Shown here: positions 58,175-64,000 of the stretch, piece after piece
Numbering within the stretch: position 1 is the first letter of the stretch
Layout of the letters: every line of letters begins with the position of its first letter
Assembly: GCF_001591825.1 (NCBI RefSeq)
Contig: NZ_BCVQ01000001.1
Location: 147,722 to 211,721 of the forward strand
DNA: 64,000 nt
Reading direction: 5' to 3'
Source of the DNA: Rossellomorea vietnamensis NBRC 101237
GTDB lineage: Bacteria; Bacillota; Bacilli; Bacillales; Bacillaceae_B
Position numbers and translations under genes: made by a program
The notes under the pieces: model-generated
Seen by the model: only the letters and a program-made list of their open reading frames with translations
Databases searched by the model: none
What the model was told of the DNA's origin: nothing

Positions 58175-58336
58175 AAACATAAATTAAATTATAGAAGCTA
58201 TCCCGGAAGGTTTCAATGAACAGTACGGTGGGTTGTGTTGATTAGTTTACACATCGAAAAACCTTGTTGTTTAATCCTGTAAAACTAAACAGAATCAACG
58301 AAATCGTCAATTAGTCTTGGGGAAAGGAGAGATGAT

Positions 58337-58957
58337 ATGGGTAACAAAAAGAAACAGACCGATCCTAGGATCCTCCGAACACGCCAGCTATTAAAGGACG
58401 CCTTTGTCCAATTGCTGCAAGAGATGGATCTTGAGAAATTAACCGTCAACTGGCTCACAGAAGCGGCCACCATCAATCGGGTGACGTTTTACCTGCATTA
58501 TCAGGACATTTCGGATATGCTGGATAAGATGGCCGATGAGATGATTCTCGAGATTTCAAGCGTATTGGGAGAACCGGAAACGGACGAGCACCCGGATCAT
58601 GAAGAAAATATCAAGGTGCTGGAGAGATTCCTTGAACATATCTCCCAGAATGGAAAGTTTTATAAGACGGTTCTTGCGACGAGGAGAATCCCTATTTTCA
58701 AAGAGAGAATCCTGACCTTTTTCACAGACTGGCTCGTGACGAGGATCGAAAGCAGGGGAGAGGCGTCTTTCGTGCAAAAAGCAGGCATTCAGCAGGAGAT
58801 CTTCATATGGTACGACGCCGCGGCAATCATTGGGACCATTGAATCGTGGCTGCGGAATGATATGCCTTATACTCCTGCATTTCTGGCACGGCAATTTTAC
58901 TTGATCCATACAAGAGGATTCGATCAACCAAAAGATGAAAGGAGGGAAACAACATGA
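58337..58957 (+). CDS. TetR/AcrR-family regulator
   Basis: A 206-residue regulator. HTH at about 30-55 (EKLTVNWLTEAATINRVTFYLHYQD; in part LTEAATINRVTFYLHYQD), and a ligand domain that ends SWLRNDMPYTPAFLARQFYL, of the TetR_C type common in Bacilli. It should control the divergent DHA2 exporter. Ribosome site AAAGGAGAGATG. Its stop overlaps the next gene by four bases. Confidence 0.83.
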   Translation: MGNKKKQTDPRILRTRQLLKDAFVQLLQEMDLEKLTVNWLTEAATINRVTFYLHYQDISDMLDKMADEMILEISSVLGEPETDEHPDHEENIKVLERFLEHISQNGKFYKTVLATRRIPIFKERILTFFTDWLVTRIESRGEASFVQKAGIQQEIFIWYDAAAIIGTIESWLRNDMPYTPAFLARQFYLIHTRGFDQPKDERRETT

Positions 58958-59136
58958 CGAAAGAAGAATTGGAATACAAAGTCAACGAAGTGAAATTAGA
59001 TTATATCCGCATCCAAGGGGACTTGGAGAAGCTCGAGTCCTTTGGCAGGAACACGGATATCCAGCAAAGGAAACTGGACGAACTCGAGACTGAGCTTTCA
59101 GATTTACGTAAGCAGCTGGAAGCGATCGATGTTTGA
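58954..59136 (+). CDS. Small coiled-coil protein, SE1832-like
   Basis: A 60-residue, strongly helical, acidic protein (EELEYKVNEVKLDYIRIQGD, then QQRKLDELETELSDLRKQLE). It resembles the SE1832 family of small Firmicute proteins, of unknown role. ATGA overlap with the TetR gene and AAAGGAGGG site make it translationally coupled. Confidence 0.65.
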   Translation: MTKEELEYKVNEVKLDYIRIQGDLEKLESFGRNTDIQQRKLDELETELSDLRKQLEAIDV

Positions 59137-59229
59137 TGAATATTGAGGGGCAAAGGAAAATAGGTATATAGAAAGACGAAGGGTACAAGTTTCATCTTGT
59201 ACGATGCTCTTTGATTGGAGCTGATTTCT

Positions 59230-59415
59230 ATGTATCGAAACCGGGACAGACAGGTCAATATCGTCATCATGGTGCTCCTGTGCATCCTGATCTTTCATAT
59301 CATCCGCATCCTCCTCCATGTACGAGTCTATTTCGTATACAGCATGGGGATGGGATATCTTTTATTTCTGGGAATGATCATTTTCCTTATTCTTTTTCTG
59401 CTATTTAAAAGATGA
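59230..59415 (+). CDS. Small two-segment membrane protein
   Basis: A 61-residue protein with hydrophobic stretches at about 11-30 and 38-58 and a basic start (MYRNRDRQ) and end (FKR). ATG 59230 after TTGGAGCTG. A strong terminator follows. Confidence 0.5.
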   Translation: MYRNRDRQVNIVIMVLLCILIFHIIRILLHVRVYFVYSMGMGYLLFLGMIIFLILFLLFKR

Positions 59416-59420
59416 AGCAA

Positions 59421-59459
59421 GGGGCACTTTTCTTGATTGGAAAAGTGCCTCTTTTTTTG
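59421..59459 (+). terminator. Intrinsic terminator
   Basis: GGGCACTTTTC pairs with GAAAAGTGCCTC around TTGATTG, followed by eight T. Confidence 0.75.
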
Positions 59460-59533
59460 TTGGGGAGAATCACGTATAGGAAAATTATGTTAAAATATAG
59501 AGAGTGCTAAGATCAAGAATACGGAGGTTATCT

Positions 59534-59734
59534 ATGAAAAACATGAATTCATTGGCTTTACCTGTGTCGCTCATCGTATTAGTCGGGTTTCCCATTCTGT
59601 TTCTCTTCGTCTCTTTGTACACTGGAGATTGGCGATATCTCATGTGGAGTCTCCCCCCATCATTTTTAGCGGGATTTACGGGGGTGATCTTGACACTTCA
59701 AACGATGAAAAAAGAAAAGAGTCTATCGAAATAA
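59534..59734 (+). CDS. Small membrane protein
   Basis: A 66-residue protein with two segments (about 8-27 and 36-54) and a basic end. ATG 59534 follows ACGGAGG, and the frame from 59504 has no site. It lies 23 bases before the DUF218 gene; function unknown. Confidence 0.5.
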   Translation: MKNMNSLALPVSLIVLVGFPILFLFVSLYTGDWRYLMWSLPPSFLAGFTGVILTLQTMKKEKSLSK

Positions 59735-59757
59735 ATAAGAACACAGCGAGGGTCGGA

Positions 59758-60387
59758 ATGTACATCTCTAAATTAAATCATGAACATCTTACAGAGGACC
59801 AAATGTCACATCTATTATTCTCTTCTACTCAAGACGATCAAATGAACGGTGATTGTATCTTTGTTGCAGGCAGCAGCAAAGCAGTGAAGTACCGATTGCC
59901 GAAAGCGGTGGAACTTTATAAACAAGGAAGGGCCAGTAAGATCCTGTTTTCCGGTGGTGTAAAGTGGCCGGAAAATGAGTATACAGAAGCACTTCAATTA
60001 AAGAAAGAAGCAATCTCATTAGGGGTTTCGGAGAAAGATATCTTAACAGAAGACCTTTCCCTGCATACCCTTGAAAATGTGCTTGCTTCCCTACTCGTCT
60101 TGGATCGGGAATTTCATCTGCACAATATCCGGCGCCTGCTCGTCGTGACGACTTCCTACCATATGAGGAGGCTGCATCTCACTCTAAAAACGTATATGCC
60201 GGACTGGATCTCATTCACCCTATGTCCTGTGGATGATGACAATACCAACGAAGATAATTGGTTTCTGAGTGAAACTGGTGTCAAACGAGTCAAAGGGGAG
60301 ACGGAGAAGTTGATTCGGTACGTGAAGCAGGGAGCTTTGGAGGATGAAGAGGTCGATATTCACTTAAATACAGGAGCGATTACATGA
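59758..60387 (+). CDS. YdcF-like (DUF218) protein
   Basis: A 209-residue cytosolic DUF218 protein: DCIFVAGSSKAVKYRLPKAV, FSGGVKWPENEYTEA, LTEDLSLHTLENV, and VVTTSYHMRRL are in the family order (the last is the conserved S/T-x-x-H-xx-R). E. coli YdcF binds SAM; membrane DUF218 proteins act in envelope or vancomycin tolerance. This one has no membrane segment. ATG 59758 after GAGGGTCGG; the frame open from 59629 overlaps the previous gene. ATGA coupling to the next gene. Confidence 0.75.
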   Translation: MYISKLNHEHLTEDQMSHLLFSSTQDDQMNGDCIFVAGSSKAVKYRLPKAVELYKQGRASKILFSGGVKWPENEYTEALQLKKEAISLGVSEKDILTEDLSLHTLENVLASLLVLDREFHLHNIRRLLVVTTSYHMRRLHLTLKTYMPDWISFTLCPVDDDNTNEDNWFLSETGVKRVKGETEKLIRYVKQGALEDEEVDIHLNTGAIT

Positions 60388-60608
60388 AAAAAGAAAAAAT
60401 GTATCCAAGATTCTGGCTGTTCGCCATTTACTTCACGGGCTTTTGGATTCTATATGGCTTTTTTATCCTGTTCCAGGATGTAGTCATCGAAGATCATTTC
60501 GATAGTCAGCCGATCTATCTGATCGGGGGCATGACCATTATGTTGGCACGGTCCGTACAAGAATTTAAAAAGAGCAAGAGGCAAGAAGGAGAAATATCAC
60601 AAAAATAA
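60384..60608 (+). CDS. Small two-segment membrane protein
   Basis: A 74-residue protein (segments about 9-29 and 42-56; acidic loop VVIEDHFDSQP) with a Lys-rich tail. Coupled to the YdcF-like gene by ATGA overlap. Unknown. Confidence 0.55.
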   Translation: MKKEKMYPRFWLFAIYFTGFWILYGFFILFQDVVIEDHFDSQPIYLIGGMTIMLARSVQEFKKSKRQEGEISQK

Positions 60609-60695
60609 GAGAAGGTCATGAAAGAGTTTCAATCTCTTTAGTGAGAACAAGGAAGGAGACTGATTGTTTGAACACGGAAACGGAGGAGTGATGTC

Positions 60696-60932
60696 TTGTT
60701 AAGAATATTAGGTACTGTTTTCTCTTTGGGTTGTTTCGTCCTTGCCACCTTTGTATTGGTGATGCAGGAATATAAATGGATTGAACTCATGATGTTATTG
60801 CTCAGTCTATCCATTGGAATCATGGGGATAGAAGAAACTCAGAGGGATCATAAAAGGATAGGATCTTTCTTACTCTTAACCGGTTTACTTTGCCTGTACT
60901 CTTCAATTCAAGGATTTTTATTCTTCCATTAA
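60696..60932 (+). CDS. DUF3953-like membrane protein
   Basis: A 78-residue protein with three short segments (about 2-22, 28-46, 56-76) and a TQRDHKRIG loop. TTG 60696 follows GGAGGAGTGATG. It resembles the DUF3953 family. Convergent with the sigma-like gene. Confidence 0.55.
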   Translation: MLRILGTVFSLGCFVLATFVLVMQEYKWIELMMLLLSLSIGIMGIEETQRDHKRIGSFLLLTGLLCLYSSIQGFLFFH

Positions 60933-60942
60933 TAGGACGGTC

Positions 60943-61194
60943 CTACTTATGATCTACCATCAACTTCTGCAAAATAACCGATAAATAGCGGTCCGATGAT
61001 CTGGAAATGACAGAGGGGTGGTCCCATATATTTGTCACGATCATCAGGATCATCTGTTCCGTCGCCGTCCTGCACCCTGTCATCCGGTAACCCGTGCGAA
61101 ACATAAACGTTTCATAATCCTGATAAAACTTTTTGAAAGAATGGTGGTCCCTTGATAGTAAACAGGACATCAAATCGAGCTTGGTCATCCTCAT
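60943..61194 (-). CDS. Sigma region-2-only protein (RsoA-like)
   Basis: An 83-residue protein that aligns only with sigma-70 region 2: SRDHHSFKKFYQDYETFMFR, TGYRMTGCRTATEQMILMIV, and YLSVILQKLMVDHK. No region 4 is encoded before the stop. B. subtilis RsoA (about 79 residues) has this form and works with SigO as a split sigma factor. No SigO-like partner is next to it. A decayed ECF gene is the other explanation. ATG 61194 follows AAGGGGGAG; the longer open frame to 61302 has no site. Confidence 0.5.
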   Translation of the reverse strand: MRMTKLDLMSCLLSRDHHSFKKFYQDYETFMFRTGYRMTGCRTATEQMILMIVTNIWDHPSVISRSSDRYLSVILQKLMVDHK

Positions 61195-61323
61195 GTACAA
61201 CAACTCCCCCTTTATACTCCTTTTGTTCATACCCTTCTTCATCCAATTGATAACTCTTTTACCATCATTTATTGAATAAATAGGCTTTAACGTGGTATAC
61301 ATACAGTAAAAGGTGGTGCAGAA

Positions 61324-62013
61324 ATGTCGATTAAAATAAATACTGCAGCCCTCCTTCTAGGCAGTGCATTTCTTTTATCAGCCTGCAGCGGAGACGGGAC
61401 TGCATCCGATCAGGACGAAACCAATCAGTCGCAGGATCAAAATCAAACGGAAACTTCAACAAACATGAATGAAGATAACAATGGAGATGACAATGCTGGC
61501 GAGAATACAAACGCCGCTGATGGTGAGATTAATGAAGGTGCTGGGGGCAGTAGTGACAAAACAAATAGTGATACCAGCAGTGAAAATGAAGATATCCATA
61601 AGCAGCAGTATGAATCTGCGGAAGACGCTGCAGCGGCCATAAAAGGGTATGAGAAGGTCGAGCAGACCAACATCGATCTGGGCCATGGAATCAAAGGGCT
61701 CCAGGAAGGGGCAGCCGGTCATGAGTATCTATATTGGAATGAAGGAGACTGGCTGATCAAAGTTAACTTTCCGACAGATCCAGAGTATCGCATTGATGGA
61801 TATGATGGAGCGGAGGACATGGGAAGAAAAGTCGTAGATTATCTCGAAAAGAACTATCTACCTGCACCAGACGAAAAGGGTGTCATTACAATCAACGGAT
61901 TCAAGGAACATCCGGAAACTGTCGTGCAATGGCAGAAAGGAAAGACCGTCTATACGATCACTTCGAAAGAGAAAGAACCGTTTGATGCATTGGATACAGC
62001 AGTTGAATCTTAA
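61324..62013 (+). CDS. Lipoprotein with disordered linker
   Basis: A 229-residue lipoprotein: lipobox LLSAC (Cys 21), a low-complexity, acidic linker of about 75 residues rich in Asn/Asp/Glu/Gln/Thr, then a compact domain (about 95-225; AEDAAAAIKGYEKVEQTNID, HEYLYWNEGDWLIKVNFPTD). The domain is widespread in Bacilli as an uncharacterised cell-surface module. It is divergent from the sigma-like gene. Confidence 0.72.
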   Translation: MSIKINTAALLLGSAFLLSACSGDGTASDQDETNQSQDQNQTETSTNMNEDNNGDDNAGENTNAADGEINEGAGGSSDKTNSDTSSENEDIHKQQYESAEDAAAAIKGYEKVEQTNIDLGHGIKGLQEGAAGHEYLYWNEGDWLIKVNFPTDPEYRIDGYDGAEDMGRKVVDYLEKNYLPAPDEKGVITINGFKEHPETVVQWQKGKTVYTITSKEKEPFDALDTAVES

Positions 62014-62017
62014 TGAA

Positions 62018-62050
62018 TGGCGATGGGGATAGCCCCGTCGCTTTTTTCTT
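62018..62050 (+). terminator. Terminator after the lipoprotein gene
   Basis: GGCGATGGGG pairs with CCCCGTCGC around ATAG, followed by six T. Confidence 0.75.
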
Positions 62051-62146
62051 TATGGATTCATTGGAAAGGCGATCTTCCTACTTTGATCACCAAACATTAC
62101 ACCATGTCCATATATACATGAAATGATATGGAATAGTAACCGAATA

Positions 62147-62163
62147 TTTACATAGACTTTAAT
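62147..62163 (+). promoter_or_regulatory. Possible half Pho box
   Basis: TTTACA-N5-TTTAAT resembles two of the four TT(A/T/C)ACA repeats needed for PhoP binding, about 80 bases before the PhoX-like gene. Weak. Confidence 0.25.
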
Positions 62164-62243
62164 TTTCCCCTCTTGTATTCATACTGCCTTAATCATCCCA
62201 TGTTTTACTAGAATAGTAGCAAATACTTGAGGAGGTATTACAG

Positions 62244-64000
62244 ATGAAAAAAAGACTATCAATTGGATTATCGATGGCATTACTTGCATCTTCATCCTTA
62301 ACAGCCATGGCTCACGATAACGGGGAGCACGATAAAAAGAAAGGTTCACACAAGAAAGTTGAGAGTGTTGAATTCTCTTCCATGAAAGCTCCTGACAATA
62401 TTAAAAACATGGTAAAAACCTATACAACTGCAACAGTGAAAGTGACATATAAAGATGGAACAGTAAAAGAATTACCTCTTAACTATGATCAGCTCTATCT
62501 ATCAAAGGATAAAATCGTCTCCAACAAAGGGGAAATGATACCGGCTGGAACCCCGATCGATGTGAACGGTGATCCAATCATGGATACGAGCGTTCCAACA
62601 GATCCTTCCTATTTCATCTCGGATGCTCCAGATTCAAATAGCCTTCTGACGAAAGGGAACAAGTCATTTATGATTTCCCATTTCGAATACGATTCACAGA
62701 ACAACGCCGGTGAGGAGATTTCCGGTCTGCCTGCTTCCATGACCCTTTCTGAACTTGACCAGGATAAGAAATCGGGCAAGCTTTCAGTGAAAGAAGCACA
62801 TAAGATTGATTTTTCAAGTGTAGACGGACTATGGAATCCGTGTAACGGTTCCACTACGGACTGGGGAACTCATCTTGGTTCAGAGGAATATGAGCCAGAT
62901 GCACGGGAATTTGCAAATAAAGAATCTGATGCTTACAAAGAAGTAAGCAACTTTGCCAAGTATTATTTTAAAGATGAGTCCAAGGCGAATCCTTACAACT
63001 ATGGATGGATTCCTGAAATCTCAGTATCTCATGATGGAGAGCCGTCAGTCGTTAAACATTACAGCACTGGGCGCTTCTCTCATGAAATGATGAAAGTCCT
63101 TCCAGATAACAAAACGGCATTATTCGGAGACGACGGCGGCAATACGATGATGTTCATGTATGTAGCCGACAAAGCGGAAGATTTCTCAGCAGGAACTCTA
63201 TACGCTGCCAAGTTCGAACAAACGGGTACAGAAAAAGGCGGATCTGGTGATTTAAATTGGATCAAGCTTGGACACGGTACAGATAAAGAAATCAAAGAAA
63301 TGATCGACAGCGGAGTGACATTCAGTGATATTTTCGAAACAGCTGAAGAACCAACTGAAGGATTTACGGCTGTTAAGACCAATTCCCATGATTCTGTCGA
63401 ATATCTAAAAGTGAAACCAGGGAAAGAAAAAGAAGCGGCTTTCTTAGAACCACGCCGTTACGGCGCAATCCAGGGGGCGACTTCTGAATTCAACAAGATG
63501 GAAGGGCTGGCAGTAAACGAGAAGGATCATAAAGCCTACATGGCCATCTCTTATCAAGAGGGCAGCATGGAAATGCAGAAAGATGCAGTTCAGGATGATA
63601 TTCAACTTCCGAAGATTGAATCAGGTGTCACATATGAATTGAACCTTGTTGGCAGTCAAGCGGACCATGGAAATGAAAAGATTGATAGCGAATATGTCCC
63701 TGCCAGCATGAACGGATTTGTACTGGGTGAGGACCTTGCTTCACCGGATGCACTTGGGAACACGGCCAATCCAGACCTAGTGGCCAACCCGGACAATTTA
63801 AGCTACTCAGAAGATCTAAATACCCTCTTCATCGGAGAAGACAGCGATATGCACACGAACAACTTCGTGTGGGCCTATGATGTAAAAACGAAAAAGCTTT
63901 CCAGAATCCTTTCTGTACCGGTCGGAGCAGAAGCAACGGGATTAAGGGCGGTGGATTCAATGAAAGATTCACACTATGTTCTAAGTAATTATCAGCATCC
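62244..64000 (+). CDS. PhoX/DUF839-like secreted protein, 3' end outside window
   Basis: 585 codons are visible, with no stop before the window ends. A Sec signal peptide (MKKRLSIGLSMALLASSSLT, cleavage after AMA) is followed by an acidic/Lys start and the PhoX-like beta-propeller: LWNPCNGSTTDWGTHLGSEE, FSHEMMKVLPDNKTALFGDD, NTMMFMYVADK, RRYGAIQGATSEFNKMEGLA, FIGEDSDMHTNNFVWAYD. PhoX enzymes are calcium/iron alkaline phosphatases. The Cys of WNPCNGST and the Glu/Asp residues match the metal site of the family in position. Ribosome site TGAGGAGGT. Pseudomonas PhoX is Tat-exported, whereas no RR motif is seen here. Confidence 0.78.
   Translation, partial: MKKRLSIGLSMALLASSSLTAMAHDNGEHDKKKGSHKKVESVEFSSMKAPDNIKNMVKTYTTATVKVTYKDGTVKELPLNYDQLYLSKDKIVSNKGEMIPAGTPIDVNGDPIMDTSVPTDPSYFISDAPDSNSLLTKGNKSFMISHFEYDSQNNAGEEISGLPASMTLSELDQDKKSGKLSVKEAHKIDFSSVDGLWNPCNGSTTDWGTHLGSEEYEPDAREFANKESDAYKEVSNFAKYYFKDESKANPYNYGWIPEISVSHDGEPSVVKHYSTGRFSHEMMKVLPDNKTALFGDDGGNTMMFMYVADKAEDFSAGTLYAAKFEQTGTEKGGSGDLNWIKLGHGTDKEIKEMIDSGVTFSDIFETAEEPTEGFTAVKTNSHDSVEYLKVKPGKEKEAAFLEPRRYGAIQGATSEFNKMEGLAVNEKDHKAYMAISYQEGSMEMQKDAVQDDIQLPKIESGVTYELNLVGSQADHGNEKIDSEYVPASMNGFVLGEDLASPDALGNTANPDLVANPDNLSYSEDLNTLFIGEDSDMHTNNFVWAYDVKTKKLSRILSVPVGAEATGLRAVDSMKDSHYVLSNYQH

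Noticed and set aside
1..64000. Prophage or integrated element
   Set aside because: No integrase, terminase, capsid or tail genes, no tRNA and no att-like direct repeats were seen. Gene content is typical of accessory chromosomal regions.

Overview
The window reads as chromosomal DNA of a mesophilic, spore-forming Bacillaceae (Bacillus/Rossellomorea-like). Reasons: strong AAGGAGG-type ribosome binding sites, frequent TTG/GTG starts, a cotJABC spore-coat operon, a gamma-SASP-like gene with a sigma-G-like promoter, a Cys-rich repeat protein behind a sigma-K-like promoter, and B. subtilis-type genes (fra/ydhG, ydeI, yetF, SunI/YnzG-like, YesK-like). I found no rRNA, tRNA, CRISPR array, prophage or complete insertion sequence. 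The 3' end cuts through a PhoX-like gene.

Layout. 0-6 kb: KinB-like histidine kinase, small membrane proteins, VOC protein, MFS exporter, DUF421 protein and zinc alcohol dehydrogenase, with REPIN-like 88-bp inverted-repeat elements between genes. 6-9 kb: frameshifted DUF3231 gene, a candidate small RNA, yetF, cotJABC. 9-12 kb: two orphan oligopeptide-type ABC permeases and a lipoprotein hydrolase behind a promoter with a perfect 9-bp dyad. 12-17 kb: frameshifted HTH regulator with its membrane partner, PadR/HAAS pair, YhhN protein, ECF sigma/anti-sigma pair. 17-25 kb: small membrane proteins, the Ig-repeat spore-surface candidate, a chemoreceptor, SASP-like and coiled-coil genes. 25-32 kb: MFS exporter, AAC(3)- and APH-family enzymes, SGNH hydrolase, ABC exporter. 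32-38 kb: second ECF sigma/anti-sigma pair lying between a PTS (PRD regulator-EIIA, EIIB, EIIC) and a duplicated fragment of that EIIC's 3' end.

38-45 kb: an apparent operon of two HIT proteins, a SunI-like PH-domain protein, two small membrane proteins and a 25-residue peptide resembling delta-lysin/phenol-soluble modulins; then a sporulation-type histidine kinase, APH, GyrI-like, lipoprotein, NUDIX and DinB genes. 45-50 kb: arsenic resistance in two units. The first is arsR-arsB-arsC. The second is a separate ArsR regulon with seven perfect ATCAA-N6-TTGAT boxes, controlling an ArsP-type permease and two tiny proteins rich in Cys pairs. 50-64 kb: SulP transporter, frameshifted GNAT, fra-ydeI, PdaC-like deacetylase, zinc phospholipase-like protein, TetR-regulated DHA2 exporter, small membrane proteins, a sigma region-2-only protein, a lipoprotein and the partial PhoX.

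The best candidates for undescribed biology are the delta-lysin-like peptide with its SunI-like neighbour (38.9-39.7 kb), the dicysteine proteins of the second arsenic regulon (48.7-49.7 kb), the sigma-K-controlled Ig-repeat protein (19.9-22.0 kb), and three families of dispersed repeats. Three genes look broken by single-base indels. These could be real pseudogenes or assembly errors.
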